From Chitinophaga pinensis (lineage in GTDB: Bacteria; Bacteroidota; Bacteroidia; Chitinophagales; Chitinophagaceae), in NCBI GenBank assembly GCA_943331145.2, contig CALQKL020000013.1:1-20262 (forward strand): a DNA stretch of 20,262 bases. The letters are read 5' to 3'. Numbering within the stretch: the stretch's first letter is position 1; each line of letters starts with the position of its first letter. The notes below the pieces were generated by a model that did not search any database, was not told the DNA's origin, and worked only from the letters and a program-made list of their open reading frames with translations. The position numbers were made by a program, and so were the translations under genes. Below are positions 8,102-16,174 of the stretch, piece by piece.

Positions 8102-10555
8102 TTATATTTTAGATGCTCTGATAATATCGGCAAAAACGCCACTAGCGGTTACTTCAGCGCCTGCTCCTGCTCCTTTAATCACCAAAGGTTGTTCTTTATA
8201 TCTATCCGTGTAAAACAATACGATATTATCTTTTCCAAACAAATTATACAAATCATGATTGGGGTGAATTTGCTGAAGACCAACCGATGCTTTACCATTT
8301 TCGAAAGACGCTACAAACTTTAATTTATTTCCATTTGCATTGGCATCATCATACAATGATTTAAAATGCGATTCGAATTTTTCCATTGAAGTATAAAATT
8401 CATCAACAGAACCTTGCATACATGCTTCAGGCATGAAAGAATTATTTTCGATTGCTTCCATTTCCAAATGCTCGCCTGCTTCCCTTGCTAAAATCATAAT
8501 CTTTCTCATTACATCTTTTCCACCTAAATCGAGTCTTGGATCTGGTTCAGTGTAACCTTCAGACTGTGCCATTTTAACTACTTCAGCAAAACTTTTAGTA
8601 CCATTATAATTATTAAAAACAAAGTTCAATGTTCCACTCAGTACGGCCTCGATTTTATTGATTTTATCACCGCTATGTATCAAATCATTTATGGTTCCTA
8701 TAATCGGTAATCCAGCACCCACGTTGGTTTCAAACAGAAATTGCGTATTGTATTCTCTGGATAACTGTTTCAATTTTTTATAATGACTATACGCAGAAGA
8801 TGCTGCAATTTTATTACAAGCAACCACTGCAATGCTTTTTTCAAGCAACTGCTCATATACATTCGCTACATTTTCGTGAGCGGTAATATCTACAAAAACG
8901 GTATTCCTCAAATTTAAATCGATGATTTGTTTTGCAAATTCATTGATATCAGATGTTGTGCCTTGACTAAGCAGTTGCTCCCAATTTTCAGCATCAATAC
9001 CAGATTCGTTTATCAACATTTTTTTACTGTTGATAATACCAGTTAGACGAATATTAAGGTGTAAATTCTTTTGTAGTGTTTCAGATTGTAGTTTTAATTG
9101 ACTGAGCAATTTTTTCCCTACGTTTCCTGCGCCGGCTAAGAACACATTAACTTGTTTATATGTAGTTTCAAAAAACTCTTCATGTAAAATATTGATGGTT
9201 TTCTTTACATCTTTTGTGAAGATTACAGCAGAAATATTTTTTTCTGATGAGCCCTGCGCAATCGCTCTGATATTGATACCATTTCTACCCATTGCACTAA
9301 ACATACGTCCACTTACACCCGTATGGTTTTCCATATTTTCTCCTACCAATGCTACGATAGATAATTCTTTTTCCAAGATTAAAGGATCAACTTTTCCTAA
9401 TGCGATTTCATTTGAAAAAATAACATCGACTGCCGATTTTGCTTTTTCAAACATACTGCTATCAATCGCTACCGTAATAGAATGTTCAGAAGAACTTTGA
9501 GTAATTAAAATAACATTAATCTTTTCATTGCTTAATGCTTCAAACAATCTTTTAGAAAATCCGGGAATACCCACCATTCCGCTTCCTTCGAGTGTAATTA
9601 AACAAATATTGTTGATGCTCGAAATCCCGGTAATGATGTTGTTGTTTTTATTATTCAAGGATTGTTGACTTGAAATCATAGTACCAAAATCATCAGGCGC
9701 AAATGTATTTTTTATCCAAACAGGAATATGTTTACTCATTACTGGCTGAATTGTTGGCGGATAAATAACTTTAGCGCCAAAATGCGACAACTCCATTGCT
9801 TCTTGATAGGAGATGTATGGAATTATTTTAGCGTTGCTACTTAATCTAGGATCTGCTGTCATCATCCCACTAACATCTGTCCATATTTCCAAATTGGATG
9901 CGGAAACAGCAGCAGCAAAAATAGCAGCGGTATAATCCGAACCACCTCTACCAAGTGTAGTAGAAACGCCATGTGTATCAGAAGCTATAAAACCAGGTAC
10001 AATAAATAAATTTGAAACTTGTTGATTAACCGATTCATTAATTTTTTGATTGGTCACATCAAAGTCAACAATTGCAGAACCAAAAGCAGAATTGGTTACA
10101 ATTAGTTTTCGAGCATCTAACCAAGTAGCGCTGATTGATTTTTGATTAAATGCAGCTGTTATTATTTTAGATGATAGTAACTCGCCATAACCAGCAATTC
10201 TATCTTTAGAACGAGGCGTTAATTCGTTCAGCAATAGAATTCCATTACAAAGATTTTTTATTTCTTCAAAAGTATTTTTAATAAAAGAAATCAATTCTTG
10301 AGGTGGATTATTCCCTATCAATTGAGAAACGCAATCAAAGTGTCTTTTTTCGGCAGTTGATATTTTCGCTTCAAATTCTGGTGATCCAGAAGCTGCAATG
10401 TTTGCAGAATCCAGCAAAATATCTGTAATGCCTCCAAGTGCAGAAACAACAACGACTGTAGGTTCTTTCGAAATTACTTTTGTAACTATTGAAATTACTT
10501 TTTCTATATTTTCTGCGTTGGCAACAGAAGTGCCTCCAAATTTTAATACTTGCAT
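8102..10555 (-). CDS. thrA: Bifunctional aspartokinase / homoserine dehydrogenase
   Basis: Fusion enzyme that catalyses the first and third steps from aspartate to threonine. From ATG 10555 it has 817 residues, close to E. coli ThrA (820). An in-frame TTG at 10564 would add only three residues and is less likely. The aspartokinase part begins with KFGGTSVANA (5-14). It includes the long catalytic core with TTLGRGGSDYTA, and then a pair of ACT domains around 310-460 (for example SGMVGIPGF and VALVGENM). ACT domains normally give feedback control by threonine. The homoserine dehydrogenase part starts near 470 with the NAD(P)-binding LAGAGNVGKKL (GAGNVG 475-480). It carries the conserved LGGKDVMRK active-site segment and a C-terminal GAGAGAEVTASGV. 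It is the first gene of the thrABC operon. Confidence 0.97.
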   Translation of the reverse strand: MQVLKFGGTSVANAENIEKVISIVTKVISKEPTVVVVSALGGITDILLDSANIAASGSPEFEAKISTAEKRHFDCVSQLIGNNPPQELISFIKNTFEEIKNLCNGILLLNELTPRSKDRIAGYGELLSSKIITAAFNQKSISATWLDARKLIVTNSAFGSAIVDFDVTNQKINESVNQQVSNLFIVPGFIASDTHGVSTTLGRGGSDYTAAIFAAAVSASNLEIWTDVSGMMTADPRLSSNAKIIPYISYQEAMELSHFGAKVIYPPTIQPVMSKHIPVWIKNTFAPDDFGTMISSQQSLNNKNNNIITGISSINNICLITLEGSGMVGIPGFSKRLFEALSNEKINVILITQSSSEHSITVAIDSSMFEKAKSAVDVIFSNEIALGKVDPLILEKELSIVALVGENMENHTGVSGRMFSAMGRNGINIRAIAQGSSEKNISAVIFTKDVKKTINILHEEFFETTYKQVNVFLAGAGNVGKKLLSQLKLQSETLQKNLHLNIRLTGIINSKKMLINESGIDAENWEQLLSQGTTSDINEFAKQIIDLNLRNTVFVDITAHENVANVYEQLLEKSIAVVACNKIAASSAYSHYKKLKQLSREYNTQFLFETNVGAGLPIIGTINDLIHSGDKINKIEAVLSGTLNFVFNNYNGTKSFAEVVKMAQSEGYTEPDPRLDLGGKDVMRKIMILAREAGEHLEMEAIENNSFMPEACMQGSVDEFYTSMEKFESHFKSLYDDANANGNKLKFVASFENGKASVGLQQIHPNHDLYNLFGKDNIVLFYTDRYKEQPLVIKGAGAGAEVTASGVFADIIRASKI

Positions 10556-10852
10556 GATTTTCAAAAATTTGAAATGGGAAATTATAATGCTTGTAAGTTA
10601 TAAAAATTGATTTTAAAAAATAAGTAATTCGGCACTTTTTTAGAATACAATTTAAATAAGCAGGAATATTATTGATTATTTTCTTTGAAATAAGCCATTT
10701 TATTGAAATCAATGATGGGAATTTACACATAAGAAATATTATTTTGTCTAATTACTAGTTTCTAATGTTTATTTTAGATAAAAAATTAAAAGCTCATTAT
10801 AGAGCAATATTTGACTAAGTGGAGTATTTTTAATTCACACTAAAATTTAAAT
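10556..10852. promoter_or_regulatory. Divergent intergenic region between thrA and the H-NOX gene
   Basis: This 297-base, very AT-rich stretch separates two divergent units. No TAnnTTTG box, no threonine-attenuator-like leader peptide with Thr/Ile codon runs plus hairpin, and no clear operator was found. A short inverted pair GCTC...GAGC lies around 10793-10806 in front of the H-NOX gene but is too small to call. The promoters of both operons are presumably here. Confidence 0.4.
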
Positions 10853-11395
10853 ATGTACGGAATCGTAAACAAATCTATTGAGGAATTGGTAGTAGGAAAT
10901 TTTGGAGAAGCGAAATGGGAATTGATAAAAACACGAAGTGGAATTGATGTTGACTATTTCATTAGCAACGAACCTTACGATGATGCCATTACTTATTCTT
11001 TAGCTGGAGCAATAAGCGAAGAAATGAGTATCCCTTTAGATCAAGTTTTATTCCTTTTTGGAGAATGGTGGATTGTAAAAACAACAAATGAAAAATATGG
11101 CTCATTAATGAAGGCAGGAGGTTCAAATTTAAAAATGTTTCTTACCAATTTACCTCAATTTCATAACCACATCATGCTGTTGTATCCTAAACTAACTCCT
11201 CCAGAATTTAAAGTAAGTGATATTGAAGAAAACAGCATTCATATACATTATTTTTCAAAACGTGAGGGATTAAAAGATTTTGTGCATGGACTATTATCTG
11301 GCCTAGGCAAATTGTATGAAACTAAAATCGACATTACACTTTTAGAAAGTAGAGAGGCTGGTAATAATCATGAAGTATTTAAAGTAAGTTGGTAA
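10853..11395 (+). CDS. H-NOX heme-based gas sensor (soluble guanylate cyclase-like distal loop)
   Basis: A 180-residue stand-alone H-NOX domain protein, the usual length of the bacterial family. H-NOX proteins bind a b-type heme and report nitric oxide (in some cases O2 or CO) to a partner protein in the cytoplasm. The proximal heme ligand is H104 in FLTNLPQFHNHI, preceding the conserved YPKLTPPEF. The heme-propionate YxSxR motif is Y133, S135, R137 in YFSKREGL. The stretch YFSKREGLKDFVHGLL closely resembles the matching loop of animal guanylate cyclase beta1. Where O2-binding H-NOX proteins have a distal tyrosine, this protein has a non-polar residue (F143 is the best match to beta1 Ile145), so NO selectivity is expected. 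Its stop is 3 bases before the HNOBA kinase start, so the two are coupled. It is the sensor of this locus. Confidence 0.95.
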   Translation: MYGIVNKSIEELVVGNFGEAKWELIKTRSGIDVDYFISNEPYDDAITYSLAGAISEEMSIPLDQVLFLFGEWWIVKTTNEKYGSLMKAGGSNLKMFLTNLPQFHNHIMLLYPKLTPPEFKVSDIEENSIHIHYFSKREGLKDFVHGLLSGLGKLYETKIDITLLESREAGNNHEVFKVSW

Positions 11396-11398
11396 AAT

Positions 11399-13765
11399 AT
11401 GAACAACAACATACAATTTGATTTAGGGGAATTTTCAAAAATATTTCCATTTTATATTTTATTCGATGAAAATCTGATTATACAAAACTATGGCCCTTCA
11501 ATTGAAAAAATTACACCAGATTCCAGGGGAAAGCAACTCTTAGACTTTTTCACAATAGATAGGCCATTGCTTTCAGAAATTAATTTTTCAGAAATATCAG
11601 CCATAACGAATCAGCTTGTTTTTTTAAAATCAAAAAATGATTTTGACATATTATTGAAGGGCCAATTTAACTATCTAGCCGATAGGCATCAAATTGTTTT
11701 TATAGGGGCGGCTTGGTTTGACTCAACAGAAACACTAAACAATTCAGGACTAAACTTATTAGATTTCGCACCAAATAATCCGTTGATTGACTTGCTTCAT
11801 TTATTAAAAACTCAAGAAATAGTAAATGAAGAATTAAAACAATTGGTTCATAAATTAAACGATCAGAAAAAAAAGTTGGTTGAGAGTCAAAATCAACTTG
11901 AAAAAATTACACTTTTACTTCAAGAAAACAACAAAAGATATGAGTATGTAAATAAGGCCACCTCTGAGGCTATATGGGATTGGAACATACTAACAGGCGA
12001 AATATTTTATGGTGATGGATATGAAAAGTATTTTGGTTATAAAATTCAAAATAATCTTCAAGGTTTAGATGTATGGAATAAAAGAATACACCCAGAAGAT
12101 TTTGAACAATTGATGAAAAGCATTTCAATTGCGATTGATTCGGAAGATAATTTTTGGAAACATGAATATAGATATCTAAAAGCAGATGGCGTTTACGCTT
12201 TCGTAGCTGATAATGGATTTATTTTACGAAATGAAAACGGCGTAGCCATTAAAATGATTGGTGCGATGCGTGATATTACCAATCAAAAAAATGAAGAGCT
12301 CCGTTTGAAATTACTGCAATTTGTAGCCACCAATACCAACGATGGTATTTTGATTTTAAAAGCAAATAGCACATTGGATATTATTTATGTAAATGAAGCC
12401 TATTCGAAAATTTCGGGATATGGTGAATCTGAATTATTAGGAGAAACGCCACTATTCATTTCAAATCCGCATAGCAATAAAGAAATTTCCGATTTAATAT
12501 CTAGCAATATAAAAAATCAAATGCCGTTTCAAGTTCAACTTGATAAGAAAAAGAAAAATGGAATATTGTATTGGGTTGAATTATCTATGAACCCAGTTTT
12601 CAACGACGACAATGTTTTAATGAATTGGGTAGTTGTAGAAAGAGATATATCAGATAGAATTAGAATTAGCCATGAGATTGAAAAACAAAAGAAGTTCAAC
12701 GAAGATATACTGAATAATATCCCAACAGATATTGCCGTATTTTCACCGGATCACAATTATATTTTTTTAAATAAGCATGCCATTCAAAATGATGAAATCA
12801 GAAATTGGATGATAAACAAGAATGATTTTGATTATGCAAGAATGAAGGGAATTGACGATACGTTGGCAAAAAAAAGATGGGATATTTTTGAAGATGCTGT
12901 AAATCAAAAAAAGACCATAAAATGGATTGATGAACATAAAAAACCAGATGGTAGTATCAATTATGTCTTAAGAAATTTTTACCCTTATTTTGAAAATGAC
13001 TCTTTAAAATTTGTGATTGGTTATGGATTAGACATTACAGAAAGAAAACTAATAGAGATTCAATTAAATGAAGCTTTAGAATCTATAAAGAAAACCAATA
13101 ACGAATTAGAGCAATTCGCTTATGTTGCCTCTCATGATTTACAAGAACCCCTTAGAATGGTAACCAGTTTTTTATCGCAACTAGAGAAAAAATATGGCGA
13201 ATCACTTGATGAAAAAGCAAAAGAATATATTTTCTATGCGGTTGATGGCGCTAAGCGAATGCGGCATATTATTTTAGACCTTTTAGAATATTCAAGAGCA
13301 GGGAAATCAAATGAAAAACTAAAAGAAGTTGATATTAACGATGTCATACAAGAAATAGAAATTCTACACAGTCAACAAATTATTGAGCTTAATGCCAGTA
13401 TTAAAAAAATCGATTTACCCAAAATAAATACTCATAAAACACCCATTCGACAAGTATTTCAAAATTTAATAAGTAATGCTTTAAAATATCATAAAACGGG
13501 CATTTCTCCAGAGATATCTATAGTATGTTATCCCGAAAAAACAAATTATCATTTTGTGGTTTCAGACAATGGCATTGGCATTGAGCAGGCTTATCATGAT
13601 AAGGTTTTCGTTATTTTCCAAAGATTACATAGTAAAGAAGAATATAGTGGAACAGGGATTGGATTAGCGATTACAAAAAAAATCATTGAAAGTATCGGTG
13701 GCAGAATTTGGTTGAAATCAGAAAAAAATATGGGCTGTGAATTTCATTTTACGGTTCCTGTTTAA
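11399..13765 (+). CDS. HNOBA-PAS-PAS-PAS sensor histidine kinase (H-NOX-associated kinase)
   Basis: A 788-residue protein without an obvious signal peptide or membrane segment, so it is probably cytoplasmic. The N-terminus (about 10-165) is an HNOBA domain: FPFYILFDENLIIQNYGPS, LKGQFNYLADRHQIVFIGA, and SGLNLLDFAPNNPLIDLLHL leading into a coiled coil near 140-182. This PAS-like domain is known from guanylate cyclases and kinases that work with H-NOX. Three PAS domains follow at about 185-295 (ending MRDITNQK), 300-420 (ending ERDISDRI) and 430-550 (ending GLDITERK). The HisKA helix has the phosphoacceptor H579 in ASHDLQEPLR. The HATPase domain shows an N box around N689-N693 (NLISNALKYH), a G1 box beginning at D723 (DNGIGIE) and GTGIGLAI. 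All catalytic motifs look intact. It lies directly after the H-NOX gene, with two receiver-bearing genes downstream as likely targets. Confidence 0.93.
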   Translation: MNNNIQFDLGEFSKIFPFYILFDENLIIQNYGPSIEKITPDSRGKQLLDFFTIDRPLLSEINFSEISAITNQLVFLKSKNDFDILLKGQFNYLADRHQIVFIGAAWFDSTETLNNSGLNLLDFAPNNPLIDLLHLLKTQEIVNEELKQLVHKLNDQKKKLVESQNQLEKITLLLQENNKRYEYVNKATSEAIWDWNILTGEIFYGDGYEKYFGYKIQNNLQGLDVWNKRIHPEDFEQLMKSISIAIDSEDNFWKHEYRYLKADGVYAFVADNGFILRNENGVAIKMIGAMRDITNQKNEELRLKLLQFVATNTNDGILILKANSTLDIIYVNEAYSKISGYGESELLGETPLFISNPHSNKEISDLISSNIKNQMPFQVQLDKKKKNGILYWVELSMNPVFNDDNVLMNWVVVERDISDRIRISHEIEKQKKFNEDILNNIPTDIAVFSPDHNYIFLNKHAIQNDEIRNWMINKNDFDYARMKGIDDTLAKKRWDIFEDAVNQKKTIKWIDEHKKPDGSINYVLRNFYPYFENDSLKFVIGYGLDITERKLIEIQLNEALESIKKTNNELEQFAYVASHDLQEPLRMVTSFLSQLEKKYGESLDEKAKEYIFYAVDGAKRMRHIILDLLEYSRAGKSNEKLKEVDINDVIQEIEILHSQQIIELNASIKKIDLPKINTHKTPIRQVFQNLISNALKYHKTGISPEISIVCYPEKTNYHFVVSDNGIGIEQAYHDKVFVIFQRLHSKEEYSGTGIGLAITKKIIESIGGRIWLKSEKNMGCEFHFTVPV

Positions 13766-13790
13766 AAAAAAATACTTAAATTGAATAAAA

Positions 13791-13825
13791 TTGAATGTTC
13801 ACACTTATCAACTTTAATAGGTTTG
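13791..13825 (+). promoter_or_regulatory. Possible internal promoter before the response regulator
   Basis: TAGGTTTG at 13818-13825 matches the Bacteroidota TAnnTTTG box exactly. The nearest upstream TTG is at 13791-13793, 24 bases away, one more than the usual 17-23. It lies in the 114-base gap between the HNOBA kinase and the receiver gene, so the receiver genes may also be transcribed alone. Confidence 0.3.
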
Positions 13826-13879
13826 ACTCTTGTTTAATAAACGCAGATTTTTAATTCCAGAAAAAACAAACAAGCAACC

Positions 13880-14314
13880 ATGAAAAAATTAAACATATTA
13901 CTCGTTGAAGATAATGCTGGAGATATAATCTTAACAAAGGACGCACTAGAAGAAAGAAGAATGGTTGGGCATTTAGAAATTGCAAAAAATGGATTAATCG
14001 CAATTGAATATTTGGATAATATTTTAATTTCAAATTCTCAAAATTTACCAGACCTTATTTTACTTGACATTAACCTACCCAAAAAAAATGGGCTAGAAGT
14101 TTTGATTCACATCAAATCAAACGAAAACTTAAGGCATATCCCTGTAATAATGCTTACTACTTCATCATCCGAAAAAGACATCATAAGCTCTTATAAACAT
14201 TATGCAAATTGTTATATTACAAAGCCTGTCAATATTGATGAATTTTCAAATACCATAGAAAAAATTGAAGACTTCTGGATGAATGTAGCTCAATTACCTA
14301 ATTATAAACATTAG
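13880..14314 (+). CDS. Single-domain response regulator (CheY/Rcp1-like receiver)
   Basis: A 144-residue stand-alone receiver domain. The acidic pair is E10/D11 in LVEDNAGD, the phosphoacceptor is D63 in LILLDINLPKKNG, the switch residue is T93 in MLTTSS, and the conserved lysine is K115 in ITKPVN. The family is that of small response regulators found beside PAS or phytochrome kinases. With no output domain it must act by protein contact or by passing phosphate on. It lies 114 bases after the HNOBA kinase and ends 4 bases before the hybrid kinase, so it is the most likely phosphate acceptor of H579. It may link that kinase to the second one. Confidence 0.93.
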   Translation: MKKLNILLVEDNAGDIILTKDALEERRMVGHLEIAKNGLIAIEYLDNILISNSQNLPDLILLDINLPKKNGLEVLIHIKSNENLRHIPVIMLTTSSSEKDIISSYKHYANCYITKPVNIDEFSNTIEKIEDFWMNVAQLPNYKH

Positions 14315-14318
14315 TCAA

Positions 14319-15728
14319 ATGAGCGATTTGCAAAATTTAAATGTGTTGGTAATTGAAGATAATTTGGGAGACTATATAATTATAAAAGATTATTTAGAAG
14401 AAAAAGTTGAACACCTTAACATAACAAATGCAAATAGATTTGAACAAGCATATACGCTAATTAAAGAAAATGTATTTGATGTAATCCTTTTAGACCTCAC
14501 TTTGCCTGATAAAGCTGGAGAAAATTTAATAGAACAAATTGTAGAAGTTGCAAATGTTACGCCTGTAATTATCCTTACAGGCTTTACAGATATTCAATTT
14601 AGTGTACGTGCGCTTTCCTTTAGTATTTCCGATTATTTGGTTAAAGATGACATTAATGCAAGCTCTTTGATTAAAAGTATTTTATACAGTATTGAAAGAA
14701 AAAAATCAACTTTATTACTTGAAGAATCTGAAAAAAGATATAGTAATTTGTTTGAACTTAGTCCACAGCCAATGTGGATTTTCAATGTGAATAGTCTTGA
14801 TTTTTTTCAAGTAAATCAAGCTGCAGTTGAACAATATGGATATTCTAAAGATGAGTTTTTAAAAATGAAGCTGGTAGATATTGTAATTGACGATTTTTCC
14901 GCAGATGTAAAATATTCTAAAGCAAAAGAAATTTCACACAACAATAAAATTTTCAAAGGAAGGTTTAAGCACAGAAAAAAATCAGGTGAAATAATCGACG
15001 TCGATATATACGGTAACTTATACTATATAAATGATATCGTTTATGAATCTGCTATTGCGATTGATGTAACTGAAAAAATAAAATTAGAGCATCGCATAAC
15101 CAGAGCTATTATTAAAACTCAAGAAGATGAACGATATGAGATTGGCGCTGAATTGCACGACAATGTTTGTCAAATTTTAGCGAGTAGTCAATTGAGCTTA
15201 GACATGTTGCAAGAGGGAGTGCCAGAAAACAGCAAAGAATGGTTAAATAAATCAAAGCATTTTATACATTTGGCTTTAGAAGAAATCCGAAACTTATCAC
15301 ATCGTTTAGCACCCTCAATATTTGGAAATAGTAATTTAGAAGACAACTTTTCGGAATTACTTTTGAACATAAATTTTGAAAATCAATATAGTACAAATCT
15401 GAGTATTGAATTTGATGAAGTAAATTATAAATTAAATGAAGATTTAAAACTCAATTTATACCGTATTGCACAAGAACAATTACGAAACATTATTCGTCAT
15501 TCAAAAGCAACTACGATAAAAATTAAAATCTATATTGAAAAAGAATTTTTAAAAATGGAGATTTTAGATAACGGAATTGGGATTGACGAAAAGAAAATTA
15601 AAAAAGGGATTGGATTAGCAAATATCAAGCGACGTATTGAACTTTTTAATGGAGAAATGCAAATCAATTCTACCATAAATGAAGGATGTAATTTAATTGC
15701 AATTATTCCATTAGATCAAATTTCTTAA
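14319..15728 (+). CDS. Receiver-PAS-HisKA_3 hybrid histidine kinase
   Basis: A 469-residue cytoplasmic protein in the order receiver (about 1-125), PAS (about 135-255) and a NarX/DesK-type kinase (about 260-469). The receiver has E13/D14 in VIEDNLGD, phosphoacceptor D59 in VILLDLTLPD, T87 in ILTGFTD and K109. The PAS begins KRYSNLFELSPQPMWIF. The HisKA_3 dimerisation helix carries H280 in ELHDNVCQILAS, and the ATP-binding part has QEQLRNIIRHSKA, DNGIGID and GIGLANIKRR. An N-terminal receiver in front of a HisKA_3 kinase means kinase activity could be gated by phosphorylation from the upstream HNOBA kinase. HisKA_3 kinases normally signal to LuxR-type regulators, but none follows here, so the output must be encoded elsewhere or be non-transcriptional. 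No terminator hairpin was seen after the stop codon. Confidence 0.92.
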   Translation: MSDLQNLNVLVIEDNLGDYIIIKDYLEEKVEHLNITNANRFEQAYTLIKENVFDVILLDLTLPDKAGENLIEQIVEVANVTPVIILTGFTDIQFSVRALSFSISDYLVKDDINASSLIKSILYSIERKKSTLLLEESEKRYSNLFELSPQPMWIFNVNSLDFFQVNQAAVEQYGYSKDEFLKMKLVDIVIDDFSADVKYSKAKEISHNNKIFKGRFKHRKKSGEIIDVDIYGNLYYINDIVYESAIAIDVTEKIKLEHRITRAIIKTQEDERYEIGAELHDNVCQILASSQLSLDMLQEGVPENSKEWLNKSKHFIHLALEEIRNLSHRLAPSIFGNSNLEDNFSELLLNINFENQYSTNLSIEFDEVNYKLNEDLKLNLYRIAQEQLRNIIRHSKATTIKIKIYIEKEFLKMEILDNGIGIDEKKIKKGIGLANIKRRIELFNGEMQINSTINEGCNLIAIIPLDQIS

Positions 15729-15775
15729 GCGAATTTCTTTACCCAAACCTTCATTTATCATCAGAATGCTTTTTG

Positions 15776-16078
15776 TTATTTAAAGTCCAAAACTGCATTT
15801 GCACCATATGTAACATGTGGTTGCAAATAAACACCAATAAGTGTATAATCTTTACTCAACATAATTTTTCTATGTCCTAATGAACGTACTTTTTCATTAA
15901 TTAACAACGAAAACACGATAATAAAAGCATCATCCATTCCATAATAACAACACTCTCCATTGAAATCTTGAACGCAATTATTCTTCTTTCTATCATCACC
16001 AACATAAAGTGTTTTCAAATCTTCTACAAGTGAATTATAAAAATTGGTGTTTGGGTTTTGGGGTTGGGTGTTTGGGGT
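15776..16078 (-). pseudogene. CAP/SCP-domain protein, probable C-terminal remnant
   Basis: The open frame runs from just after a stop at 16079-16081 to the TAA at 15776-15778, but it contains no ATG or GTG before the conserved part. The only usual alternative start is TTG 16018, which gives 80 residues. The segment DDAFIIVFSLLINEKVRSLGHRKIMLSKDY and then YTLIGVYLQPH resembles the C-terminal half of bacterial CAP (cysteine-rich secretory, antigen 5, PR-1) domains, where GHR...L...YT.IGV is typical. The N-terminal half of the domain and any signal peptide are missing. Upstream of the TTG the frame reads into low-complexity TPNTQPQNPNTN from the G/T-rich tract. The simplest reading is a decayed gene whose 5' part was lost next to that tract. 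A small real protein from the TTG cannot be excluded. Confidence 0.55.
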
Positions 16079-16112
16079 TTATTCTTTGTTGTTTGTTGTT
16101 TGGGGTTGGGTT
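16044..16112 (+). repeat. G/T-rich low-complexity tract with a G-quadruplex motif
   Basis: The plus strand consists almost only of G and T in repeating GGGGTTT/GGGTTTT words, giving CCCCAAAC-like units on the other strand. Bases 16053-16077 fit the canonical four-run pattern: G3, 4 bases, G4, 2 bases, G3, 5 bases, G4. Two more runs (G4 and G3) lie at 16102-16110. Such runs stand out strongly in this AT-rich sequence. The tract lies between the CAP-like remnant and the terminator of the protease gene. Confidence 0.85.
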
Positions 16113-16116
16113 TGAG

Positions 16117-16155
16117 AAAAAAAAGAGCCGTCTGTTTTTTATCAGACGGCTCTTT
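16117..16155 (-). terminator. Rho-independent terminator of the M36 protease gene
   Basis: A perfect 13-base-pair stem (arms 16122-16134 and 16143-16155, GC-rich core GAGCCGTCTG) encloses an 8-base loop. Read on the minus strand it ends in a run of eight T (16117-16124), placing the terminator just after the protease stop codon at 16175. Confidence 0.92.
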
Positions 16156-16174
16156 AATATTCAGCTTTATAATT

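Noticed and set aside
10556..10564. TTG start at 10564 for thrA
   Set aside because: ATG 10555 gives the canonical start MQVLKFGGTS; the extension adds only three residues.
10371..10730. Minus-strand frame of 119 residues overlapping the start of thrA, rich in Ile, considered as an attenuator leader
   Set aside because: It is out of frame with thrA, its Ile content is explained by AT-rich DNA, and no attenuator hairpin or Thr codon run is visible.
10793..10806. Short inverted repeat GCTC...GAGC before the H-NOX gene as an NO-responsive operator
   Set aside because: Only four base pairs match and the centre is not palindromic; chance is likely in this sequence.
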